DNA from: Niallia circulans
Lineage (GTDB): Bacteria; Bacillota; Bacilli; Bacillales; Cytobacillaceae
NCBI RefSeq assembly: GCF_003726095.1
Contig: NZ_CP026031.1
Location: 310,001-374,000 of the forward strand
Length of the DNA: 64,000 nucleotides
Direction of reading: 5' to 3'
Below are positions 36,320 to 43,549 of the stretch, one piece after another. Made by a program: the position numbers and the translations under genes. The first letter of the stretch is position 1. Each line of letters starts with the position of its first letter. Below the pieces are notes generated by a model. It did no database searches. It was not told the DNA's origin and worked only from the letters and a program-made list of their open reading frames with translations.

Positions 36320-37210
36320 ATGAACAGCCAATTAGAGAGAATGAAAACGAAAAAAGGGTTCATTGCTGCATTAGACCAAAGTGGTGGCAGTACGCCAAAA
36401 GCGCTGCTTCATTACGGAGTGCCAGAAAGTGCTTATACGAATGACGAGGAAATGTTTGATTTGGTACACAAAATGCGGACAAGGATTATTACTTCCCCAG
36501 CATTTAATTCTGAATATATTCTTGGAGCAATCTTATTTGAACAAACGATGGATAGCAAGATTGAAGGTATGTATACGGCGGATTATTTAGCACAGAAAAA
36601 AGACATCCTTCCCTTTTTAAAAATTGATAAAGGATTAGCAGATCAAGCAAATGGAGTTCAGCTAATGAAGCCAATTCCAGATTTGGATGAAATTTTGCGA
36701 CGTGCCAATGAACGCAATATTTTTGGAACAAAAATGCGTTCTGTTATTAAGGAAGCTAATCGAGATGGAATTAAAGAAGTTGTGGAACAACAGTTTGAAA
36801 TAGGAAAACAAATAATAGCAGCAGGCTTAGTACCAATTATCGAACCGGAAGTAGATATTTATAGCCAGGATAGAGAACAGTCTGAGGCTATTTTGAAAGA
36901 AGAATTGTTAAAGCATCTCGATGACCTAAACGAAAATGAAAATGTCATGTTAAAGCTATCGATTCCTGCTATTGCGAATACTTATAAAGAATTAACCACC
37001 CATCCACGAGTAGTTCGAGTAGTTGCCCTTTCAGGAGGATATAGCAGAGAAGAAGCAAATCAAAAATTAAAAGAAAATGACAATATAATCGCAAGCTTCT
37101 CTAGAGCTCTAAGCGAAGAACTAAACGTCAATCAATCAGAGGAAGAATTCAATCAAAGCTTAAAAGAAGCCGTAACCTCTATTTACGAAGCTTCCACCGT
37201 CAAGAAATAA
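36320..37210 (+). CDS. fda: class I fructose-bisphosphate aldolase
   Basis: 296 residues, the Staphylococcus Fda-like class I family. [17 protein letters not shown] near the start, [10 protein letters not shown] near 214 with the Schiff-base Lys candidate, and [14 protein letters not shown] near 234 are conserved family blocks. It cleaves fructose 1,6-bisphosphate through a Schiff base and needs no zinc, unlike the usual class II FbaA. It follows rpmE2 by 105 bases with no terminator or clear promoter in between, and has a strong AAGGAGG. This suggests read-through from the Zur-controlled promoter, as part of a zinc-sparing response. Confidence 0.88.
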   Translation: MNSQLERMKTKKGFIAALDQSGGSTPKALLHYGVPESAYTNDEEMFDLVHKMRTRIITSPAFNSEYILGAILFEQTMDSKIEGMYTADYLAQKKDILPFLKIDKGLADQANGVQLMKPIPDLDEILRRANERNIFGTKMRSVIKEANRDGIKEVVEQQFEIGKQIIAAGLVPIIEPEVDIYSQDREQSEAILKEELLKHLDDLNENENVMLKLSIPAIANTYKELTTHPRVVRVVALSGGYSREEANQKLKENDNIIASFSRALSEELNVNQSEEEFNQSLKEAVTSIYEASTVKK

Positions 37211-37289
37211 CAGAAACATTTTTAATTGTAATGCCGTTTTAATAAGGAAAAACCGAATATTAGAAGATGAGAAAAAGAAATTTTAAATG

Positions 37290-37322
37290 GAAAGGCTCTG
37301 ATACTGTTTATCAGAGCCTTTA
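37290..37322. terminator. bidirectional terminator between fda and the DUF438 gene
   Basis: AAAGGCTCTGATA and TATCAGAGCCTTT form a 13-bp stem around CTGTT; placed between convergent genes. Confidence 0.85.
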
Positions 37323-37327
37323 TATGA

Positions 37328-38575
37328 TTAATCAAGAATTCTTTTTTCTCCGTCTATCGCTTGGATAGGTTGTATATTCTGCGTGAACTCCAGTGTTCCC
37401 ATATATTCGCTTTGTTCATTTCTTACAGCAAAGTACCGTATATATACATATTTATCTTTGAATTTAATCCAAAAGTCTTCACTATCTTTTTTTCCTGATT
37501 TAAAGTCATTTAATAACTTTTCTACTACATGCACGCTTTTAGGTGGATGACAGTTTTGGACAGTTCGTCCAATGACAGCTTTTGTTCGGGCAAAAATTCT
37601 TTCTTTTCCATGAGAAAAATAACGCACCACATCATCTTTATCAATAAAGGTAATATCCACTGGCAAATGATTCAGCATCAGCTCAAGCTGTTTGACAGAT
37701 AAAATTCCAGTTTCAAAATGAATCAATCCACTTTCGATCTTATCTAAAGCAGAGCTCTCTTGCATAGATACTCGCTTTGGAATCCACTTTTCGACCGGTT
37801 TGATCAAACAATAGCCAATTTCCTCGCTTTCCGCTGCAATTTTTATCCATTCATCTTCGGTTAATGTGCTTAGGGCCATTGGAAAGAGAATATTCTCTTC
37901 TTTAAAAATCATTTCAGTAGCTTCTTGAATGATAAAGTAAATATTATTCAGAATGTCTTGTTTTTCCCCATGATAGTCTTCCAATTGTTGCTTGGCTAAT
38001 TTGATAGCTGCACGAATTCGATCATCTACTCCCCACATTACCTGGGTTGGTCCATATATACCGTATTTTTCAAGAAAGGGGAATAGTAAATTTTCTTTGC
38101 GGCTATAGTGTTTATCGATTTCTACTAATAATTGTATATCTTCTGAAAGTTTTTGGAGATTTTTGGGAGAATCTTCTTTTTCAAATCGTTCATAATGAAG
38201 CTGAAGCTTGAAATTCACCAACAAATCAATTTCCTTATTTTCCAGTTTAAAAGTATGGATGGGATGTCCTGCTTCTTCTTCTGCTTTTTGTGAAGTGGAG
38301 GCATGAATATCATCAATAGATCCTTTGAATACTGCTGTGTGCACAGAACATAATCGTTGTACCTCTTCAACTGGGATACCTTCCTCTTCCATTAATGCTT
38401 GTTCAAGCTGTGATATTTCCGATACCGATATATTACCAACTGCTTTTTCAAATTGAGCTTTTACTTCTTCCACGGACCTGCCAGCATGTAAATCTTTCAT
38501 AATTTCTTTTAAAAGCTGCTGGCGCTCAGATGCAGCTTTTTTTAATTCTGTTCGATTGTTAATTAATTCACTCAT
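37328..38575 (-). CDS. DUF438/hemerythrin-like/PAS protein
   Basis: 415 residues. N-terminal DUF438 helical domain (about 10-85), a hemerythrin-like four-helix region (about 110-265; LQLHYERFEKEDSP, EIDKHYSRKENLLFPFLEKYG, FKEENILFPMAL carry the His/Glu iron ligands) and a C-terminal PAS-like domain (about 285-405; DITFIDKDDVVRYFSHGKERIF, GRTVQNCHPP). It probably senses or handles oxygen or nitric oxide at a di-iron site. It overlaps the DUF1858 gene by eight bases, and the pair is preceded by an Fnr box, fitting low-oxygen expression. Confidence 0.87.
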   Translation of the reverse strand: MSELINNRTELKKAASERQQLLKEIMKDLHAGRSVEEVKAQFEKAVGNISVSEISQLEQALMEEEGIPVEEVQRLCSVHTAVFKGSIDDIHASTSQKAEEEAGHPIHTFKLENKEIDLLVNFKLQLHYERFEKEDSPKNLQKLSEDIQLLVEIDKHYSRKENLLFPFLEKYGIYGPTQVMWGVDDRIRAAIKLAKQQLEDYHGEKQDILNNIYFIIQEATEMIFKEENILFPMALSTLTEDEWIKIAAESEEIGYCLIKPVEKWIPKRVSMQESSALDKIESGLIHFETGILSVKQLELMLNHLPVDITFIDKDDVVRYFSHGKERIFARTKAVIGRTVQNCHPPKSVHVVEKLLNDFKSGKKDSEDFWIKFKDKYVYIRYFAVRNEQSEYMGTLEFTQNIQPIQAIDGEKRILD

Positions 38576-38816
38576 ATGTGTCCCTTCTCTCTTCTATAAT
38601 TGTAAATCCATGATCTATACAAGTTTGCTTTACTGTGTTCATTGATATTTTTCTCATGCGACACCCTTTTGGAATCGTCATTATTCGTCCGGCAGTTTGC
38701 ATCATCCGAGGATCTGTAATCTTTTCAAAGCCAAGATCTTTTAAAACGCTGACTAATTCTGGATAAGTAGTGGTTAGTTCCAAGATGGTTAGATTTAAAT
38801 CTAATACTTTAGCCAA
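38568..38816 (-). CDS. DUF1858-domain protein
   Basis: 82 residues from TTG at 38816, chosen for AGAGGTG seven bases upstream and because the DUF1858 domain begins there (AKVLDLNLTILELTTTYPEL, then VLKDLGF); longer in-frame starts add an unrelated leader that contains the promoter. In many Firmicutes DUF1858 is encoded with, or fused to, DUF438 and hemerythrin-like domains. It would act with the downstream protein in nitric-oxide or oxygen stress. The exact function is unknown. Confidence 0.83.
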   Translation of the reverse strand: MAKVLDLNLTILELTTTYPELVSVLKDLGFEKITDPRMMQTAGRIMTIPKGCRMRKISMNTVKQTCIDHGFTIIEERRDTYE

Positions 38817-38855
38817 TCGATAACACCTCTTTTGCTGATAATAATTCTCAATGGA

Positions 38856-38898
38856 AGTATAACAAAATAACCAAAACAAAAATGTGATGGAAATCACA
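38856..38898 (-). promoter_or_regulatory. Fnr-dependent promoter of the DUF1858/DUF438 operon
   Basis: The Fnr box TGTGA-TGGAAA-TCACA (38883-38898) is perfect. Minus-strand TATACT at 38861-38856 is a good -10 element; a start about seven bases later (near 38849) puts the Fnr centre at -41.5, the classic class II activator position. No good -35 is needed or seen. Confidence 0.82.
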
Positions 38899-39034
38899 CT
38901 TTAAAAATAAGGGATAAACAATAGTACACTTACAGGAGCCATTTTATTTAGGTTCATGATTTGTTTCAGTTGCCAACAAAATAAGAACTCAATGATCGTT
39001 GAAGAAGAAAGCGCTACAAACTACAATTTAATTA

Positions 39035-39048
39035 AAGGTGATCACCTT
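39035..39048. promoter_or_regulatory. palindromic operator candidate upstream of the PTS operon
   Basis: AAGGTGATCACCTT is a perfect 14-bp palindrome about 98 bases before the EIIA gene. It is a plausible site for the PRD regulator encoded at the operon end or another repressor. Just upstream, AGAAAGCGCTACAA (39008-39021) is a weak cre resemblance. Confidence 0.45.
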
Positions 39049-39145
39049 AAAAAATAAAGACATGGAGGATGTATATCTTAAAAGAGAGTTAATACAAAAA
39101 GGCTGAAAATGAAAAAAGGAAGCTGCTTTAAAGGAGGTAGTGATA

Positions 39146-39589
39146 TTGTTAAGCAATATCTTAGAAGAAGAATTTATCCAATTAAATGTGAGGGTGGATA
39201 ATTGGGAGGAAGCAATTAGAAAAGGTACACTACCTCTCGTAATGAAAAACAAAATAACAAAAGAATATGTCAATAAAATAATCGAAATTGCTAAAACAAT
39301 AGGACCATATATTGTCATTACTAAGCATGTAGCTTTACCACATGCTCCTGCAGAATTTGGGGCAAAGGAAACAGCAATTGGGATTACTACTTTAGAATAT
39401 CCTGTTAGGTTTGGAAATGAAGCAAATGATCCTGTTAAGTACTTGTTCTGCTTAAGTGCTACAGATAGTAATAGTCATTTGGAAGCATTGGCAGAATTGG
39501 TAAAACTCTTGGAAAATGAGGAGTTTTTTCAGCTGTTAGATACAAGCAGTAGTCCGAAAGAGATATTTTCATATATTAGTAAAATTTAA
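39146..39589 (+). CDS. PTS EIIA component, ascorbate/mannitol-type
   Basis: 147 residues from TTG at 39146 (AAGGAGG eight bases upstream; the GTG at 39140 would be only two bases away). Class 2 EIIA fold; the phospho-accepting His is in ITKHVALPHAPAEFG near 62, and the C-terminus matches UlaC/MtlA-type EIIA (LAELVKLLENEEFF). It takes phosphate from HPr and passes it to EIIB, encoded 15 bases downstream. First gene of the PTS/aldolase operon. Confidence 0.9.
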   Translation: MLSNILEEEFIQLNVRVDNWEEAIRKGTLPLVMKNKITKEYVNKIIEIAKTIGPYIVITKHVALPHAPAEFGAKETAIGITTLEYPVRFGNEANDPVKYLFCLSATDSNSHLEALAELVKLLENEEFFQLLDTSSSPKEIFSYISKI

Positions 39590-39604
39590 AAGGGAGAGAT
39601 TTCT

Positions 39605-39892
39605 ATGTATAAAGCATTAGTAGCGTGTCGAGCAGGTGTAGGTTCAAGTTTGATGCTAAAGATAAAGGTAAATGAGGTTGTGAAAGAAAATAAACTGCCT
39701 ATCCAAGTCGAACACTCCTCATTGGATGGAGTGGCTGGGTTTGATGGCGAAATATTAATCACACTTGTCGATGTTGCACAGGAATTGAGTAATAAAGGAA
39801 TAAAGCAGCATATTATTGGTATTGCAAATATTGTAGATAAAAAAGAAATTCTTGAAAAATTAAATGCATTTTTACAGCAAACGGAAATTTGA
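39605..39892 (+). CDS. PTS EIIB component, ascorbate family
   Basis: 95 residues. The P-loop ALVACRAGVGSSLMLK near 4-19 holds the phospho-cysteine Cys8; the lactate/galactitol/ascorbate-type EIIB fold fits the size. Donates phosphate to the incoming sugar together with the EIIC encoded 20 bases downstream. Confidence 0.9.
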   Translation: MYKALVACRAGVGSSLMLKIKVNEVVKENKLPIQVEHSSLDGVAGFDGEILITLVDVAQELSNKGIKQHIIGIANIVDKKEILEKLNAFLQQTEI

Positions 39893-39912
39893 ATAGAAGG
39901 AGCTGTTAGTAA

Positions 39913-41175
39913 ATGATGCAATTCATAATTAGTTTATTTAGTAATCCTGCAATTATTCTAGCATTAGTTGCATTGATTGGATTGCTGGCACAAAAAAAGG
40001 CAATGACAGAAGTAATGACTGGCACCTTTAAAACACTGATTGGGTTTTTGATCTTTGGAATAGGTGCTAGTACGATGACAGCTGCATTGAAAAACTTTAA
40101 TGTCTTATTCCAAGATGGTTTTGATTTAACTGGAGTTGTCGCATCTCCAGAAGCCGCAACAGCCCTTGCACAATCTGAGTATGGGTTTGTTGTATCCTGC
40201 ACATTGATTTTAGGGTTTGTAATGAATCTAGTTTTTGCAAGAATAACTCCTATGAAGAATATTTTTTTTACAGGAGGGCATAGTTTATTCTTTGCATGTG
40301 TACTGTCGCTCATTATTAAATCGTATGGGTATTCAAATACTATTTCAATCCTTGTTGGCGGGGTTATTTTAGGTTTTTGTTCAGCCGCTTTACCGCAATT
40401 ATGTCAGCCTTTTATGCGGAAAATTACAGGCAGCAATGCTACTGCTATAGGGCATTTTAATATGTTAGGCTATGCTTTATCAGGCAGTATTGGAATGTTA
40501 TTCAGCAAACATCAAGAGAAAAGCACGGAATCAATTAAATTTCCTGCTTGGTTATCCTTTTTTAGAGATTTTCTGATGGGAATGGCTGTTATCATGTTGA
40601 TTCTTTTCTATGTCTCTGCTCTAAAGGCGGGAAAAGATGTTACACAAGAATTAGCTGGTACAACCCACTGGCTAGTCTTCCCTTTAATCCAAGCATTTAT
40701 GTTCACAGCAGGGATGTCGATTTTAATGACAGGAGTACGTATGTTTTTGGCCGAAATTACAGCAGCTTTTGTGTCTATCTCGGAGAAATTTATCCCAAAT
40801 TCGCGTCCGGCTCTAGATGTTCCAACTGTCTTCCCATTTGCGCCAACAGCAGTAATTGTTGGTTTCCTGTCTGCGTATGTAGCTGGACTTTTGGCAGTAT
40901 TTATTATGGTGTTTTTTGATTTCCCAGTTGTTATTATACCTGCTGCTCATATTGCTTTCTTCTCAGGAGGAACGGCTGCGGTTTTTGGTAACTCAACAGG
41001 GGGCTGGAGAGGAGCAGTTGCAGGATCATTTGTTGTTGGCTTATTACTAGCCCTCTTACCAACAGTTCTTTATCCGGTATTTGCTGGTATGAACATTGAA
41101 GGGTCAACTTTTCCAAATATTGACTACAATATTACTGGTATGCTTCTCAATAAATTCTTAAGCTTTTTCCACTAA
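39913..41175 (+). CDS. PTS EIIC permease, ascorbate (UlaA/SgaT) family
   Basis: 420 residues with about 11 membrane helices. LIGFLIFGIGASTMTAALKN, RITPMKNIFFTGGHSLFFAC and FSGGTAAVFGNSTGGWRGA resemble the UlaA family. It imports and, with EIIB, phosphorylates a sugar or sugar acid. The family name does not mean ascorbate here, because no ascorbate lactonase or Ula decarboxylase gene is present; the downstream isomerase and aldolases point to another substrate, perhaps an aldonic acid or amino-sugar acid. Two ATGs (39913, 39916) are possible. Confidence 0.9.
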   Translation: MMQFIISLFSNPAIILALVALIGLLAQKKAMTEVMTGTFKTLIGFLIFGIGASTMTAALKNFNVLFQDGFDLTGVVASPEAATALAQSEYGFVVSCTLILGFVMNLVFARITPMKNIFFTGGHSLFFACVLSLIIKSYGYSNTISILVGGVILGFCSAALPQLCQPFMRKITGSNATAIGHFNMLGYALSGSIGMLFSKHQEKSTESIKFPAWLSFFRDFLMGMAVIMLILFYVSALKAGKDVTQELAGTTHWLVFPLIQAFMFTAGMSILMTGVRMFLAEITAAFVSISEKFIPNSRPALDVPTVFPFAPTAVIVGFLSAYVAGLLAVFIMVFFDFPVVIIPAAHIAFFSGGTAAVFGNSTGGWRGAVAGSFVVGLLLALLPTVLYPVFAGMNIEGSTFPNIDYNITGMLLNKFLSFFH

Positions 41176-41227
41176 GTTTTAGTTAAGTTATGGGGAAAAA
41201 GAAATCAAGAGGAAAGGAAAAGAAGAA

Positions 41228-41815
41228 ATGAGTGAGGCGAAGAACTATTTAGAAGCGATACAAGCAGAGATGAATCAATTAATCAATCATATTTCCATAG
41301 CTAATCTAGAAGAAGCAAAGTCCTGTATTATTAATGCTGGAAAAAAAGGAAAACGATTACATCTCACTGGTATTGGAAAACCTAGCTATGTTGCCCGTTA
41401 TAGTGCATCTTTATTATCCTCTACCGGAACTCCAGCCTACTTTTTAGATGGAACAGAAGCAATTCATGGCTCGTCGGGTCAAGTAGTGGAAGGAGATGTC
41501 GTAATTGCCATTTCCAATAGTGGAGAGACAGAGGAATTAAAAAAGACGATTCACACTTTAAGAGAAAATGGGGCAATTATCATTTCCCTTACAGGGAATC
41601 TGCAGTCCTCGATTGCTCGGCAAAGCGACTTTGCAATTTTTGCAGGTGTATCAAAGGAGGGGGATGGTCTTAATAAGCCTCCTAGAGCTTCTGTTGTTGC
41701 TGAACTGCTTGTACTGCAAACCTTATCAGTATTACTTCAAAATGAGATAGGCTTGGATGCACAAACTTATGTAAAGTGGCATCCAGGTGGAACCCTTGGA
41801 CAATCCATTAAATAA
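41228..41815 (+). CDS. SIS-domain sugar-phosphate isomerase, KpsF/GutQ-like without CBS domains
   Basis: 195 residues comprising one SIS domain: LTGIGKPSYVARYSASLLSSTG near 43-64, VVIAISNSGETEELK near 90-104, and the C-terminal WHPGGTLGQ, equivalent to the SHPGGALGR of arabinose-5-phosphate isomerases. Those enzymes usually carry two CBS domains, absent here. Probably isomerises the phosphorylated sugar delivered by the PTS encoded just upstream. Substrate unknown. Confidence 0.85.
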   Translation: MSEAKNYLEAIQAEMNQLINHISIANLEEAKSCIINAGKKGKRLHLTGIGKPSYVARYSASLLSSTGTPAYFLDGTEAIHGSSGQVVEGDVVIAISNSGETEELKKTIHTLRENGAIIISLTGNLQSSIARQSDFAIFAGVSKEGDGLNKPPRASVVAELLVLQTLSVLLQNEIGLDAQTYVKWHPGGTLGQSIK

Positions 41816-41830
41816 TAGGGAATTTTAAAA

Positions 41831-41861
41831 GGCTATAGAGGAAGAAACTTTTTCTATAGCC
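41831..41861 (+). other. intercistronic hairpin between SIS and DapA-family genes
   Basis: GGCTATAGA pairs with TCTATAGCC with no T-run after it; more likely an mRNA processing or stabilising stem than a terminator. Confidence 0.5.
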
Positions 41862-41894
41862 AGCAAAATAAATACTTTAACAGAGGTGAAGATA

Positions 41895-42821
41895 ATGAGG
41901 CCTAGTGGAATCATCACGGCAATGGTTACCCCTTTCGATCAGGAGCAAAAGATAGATATACAAGCAACACGTAATCTAGTAAATCGCTTAATCCGTTCAA
42001 AGGTGGCTGGATTATTTATTTTAGGTACGAATGGAGAATTTCATGTTTTATCAAGAGAGGAAAAAGTCGAATTTGCCTCACTTGTCATTAATGAAACAAA
42101 TAAACGCGTTCCCATTTTTGTAGGAACTGGGGGGAATAACACAGCAGAAGTCATTTCTCTATCAAAAGAAATGGAGAAGCTGGGAGCAGATGCACTTTCT
42201 GTCATTACGCCATATTTTCTGTCGTTAACAGAAGATGAATTATATCATCATTATAAAAAAATTGCTGAATCGGTAAGTACTCCAATATTACTTTATAATA
42301 TTCCGAAAAATACTGGTATTCACTTAAGCCCGCCATTAGTAGCACGACTGGCTAAGGTGGATAATATAGTAGGAATTAAAGATAGCAGCGGGGACATTGA
42401 AAATATTAAAAACTATATTAGCGTGACAAAAGAAGAGGCTTTTTCTGTTTTATCTGGGTCTGATTCTTTAATTTTAAAAGCTTTAGATGAAGGAGCGACA
42501 GGAGCAATTGCCGCAACTTCGAACTTATTAACATATATAGATGTTTCTATTTATAAGCATTGGCAAAAGGGAGAAAGACAGGAAGCGGAAGAAGCACAGC
42601 AAAGTTTAGAGGAGCTGCGTCGAGTATTAAAACTCGGTTCCACCCCTTCTATCTTAAAAAAGGCAATGGAGCTTGCGCAGATTCCAGTTGGGCCAGCTAG
42701 GTATCCAATCTTAGAACCAAAAAGTGATGTAATCGAAGAAATTAACTCGGTAATAGCAGCATATCTACAAAAATATCATCAATTATCGTATGAAGGGGCT
42801 GCTATTCATGTACAAAAATAA
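41895..42821 (+). CDS. dihydrodipicolinate synthase/N-acetylneuraminate lyase family aldolase
   Basis: 308 residues from the ATG at 41895 (AGAGGTG six bases upstream). TIM-barrel class I aldolase: GTNGEFHVLS near 46-55 (pyruvate-binding motif), Tyr in LLYNIPKNTG near 137, and Schiff-base Lys in VGIKDSSGD near 166. The family condenses pyruvate with, or releases it from, aldehydes. In a PTS operon next to a KDPG-type aldolase, a catabolic 2-keto-3-deoxy-acid or related lyase is more likely than lysine biosynthesis. Confidence 0.87.
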   Translation: MRPSGIITAMVTPFDQEQKIDIQATRNLVNRLIRSKVAGLFILGTNGEFHVLSREEKVEFASLVINETNKRVPIFVGTGGNNTAEVISLSKEMEKLGADALSVITPYFLSLTEDELYHHYKKIAESVSTPILLYNIPKNTGIHLSPPLVARLAKVDNIVGIKDSSGDIENIKNYISVTKEEAFSVLSGSDSLILKALDEGATGAIAATSNLLTYIDVSIYKHWQKGERQEAEEAQQSLEELRRVLKLGSTPSILKKAMELAQIPVGPARYPILEPKSDVIEEINSVIAAYLQKYHQLSYEGAAIHVQK

Positions 42822-43443
42822 CATTCTTAATAGAATCGAAAATACAGCAATTATGGCAATTGTAAGGGTAGAAACATTAGAACGTGCCTATGAAATTGCA
42901 GATGGATGCTTAGCTGGAGGAGTAGATGTATTAGAAATTAGCTACACATTACCAAATGCGGGGGAAATTATAAAGGGGTTAAATGAGAAATATGGTGCTC
43001 GTTTACTAGTAGGGGCTGGTACAGTCTTAGATACAGAAACAGCAAGATTAGCGATATTAGCTGGAGCGAAATTTATCATTGCACCAAATTACAAAGAAGA
43101 AGTTAGTAGAATATGCAATCGATACCAAGTACCTTATGCTCCAGGCTGTACAACCATTTCGGAGATGGTGGATGCGATGGAATCAGGTGCTTCCATGATT
43201 AAAGCATTCCCGATTTCTAATTATTACGGATCCCAGCTTGGAACAGTTTTTAAAACACCGATTCCTTATATGCCTATAATGGCTTCTGGAGGTGTAACGA
43301 TTGATAATATCATAGAGTGGTTTGAAAATGGAATTGACTGTGTAGGAATCGGTAGTTTGTTAACAAAAGGAACATCATCACAAATTGAACAAAATGCTAG
43401 AGAACTTGTAGAAAAATTAAGGGAATATCGAAACAAGAAGTGA
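42808..43443 (+). CDS. KHG/KDPG-type aldolase
   Basis: 211 residues from the ATG at 42808 (AAGGGG nine bases upstream), overlapping the previous gene by 14 bases. MAIVRVETLERAYEIADGCL, the Glu in VLEISYTLPNAG, GAGTVLD, and the Schiff-base Lys in SMIKAFPISNYYG near 130 define the Eda family. It would split a 2-keto-3-deoxy-6-phospho acid into pyruvate and glyceraldehyde 3-phosphate. Two pyruvate-releasing aldolases in a row is unusual and suggests a branched or multi-substrate route. Confidence 0.88.
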   Translation: MYKNNILNRIENTAIMAIVRVETLERAYEIADGCLAGGVDVLEISYTLPNAGEIIKGLNEKYGARLLVGAGTVLDTETARLAILAGAKFIIAPNYKEEVSRICNRYQVPYAPGCTTISEMVDAMESGASMIKAFPISNYYGSQLGTVFKTPIPYMPIMASGGVTIDNIIEWFENGIDCVGIGSLLTKGTSSQIEQNARELVEKLREYRNKK

Positions 43444-43460
43444 AACATAGAGAATAAAGC

Positions 43461-43516
43461 AAGAGAAATAGTTAATGAGAAATAAGGCAGCAATCATTAG
43501 TCTATTTCTCTTCTAT
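43461..43516 (+). terminator. long hairpin between aldolase and regulator genes
   Basis: AAGAGAAATAG pairs with CTATTTCTCTT (43502-43512), with inner TAATGA/TCATTA pairing; a partly T-rich tail follows. Likely terminator or attenuator. Confidence 0.65.
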
Positions 43517-43549
43517 TATTAAATGTATCAATAAATGGAGTGAAGTCAT

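Noticed and set aside
39008..39021. cre-like AGAAAGCGCTACAA before the PTS operon
   Set aside because: Matches only 11 of 14 positions; mentioned with the palindrome but not called separately.
39586..40313. Minus-strand frames opposite the PTS EIIB and EIIC genes
   Set aside because: Both are shadows of well-supported plus-strand PTS genes, with composition expected from reverse-reading membrane-protein codons.
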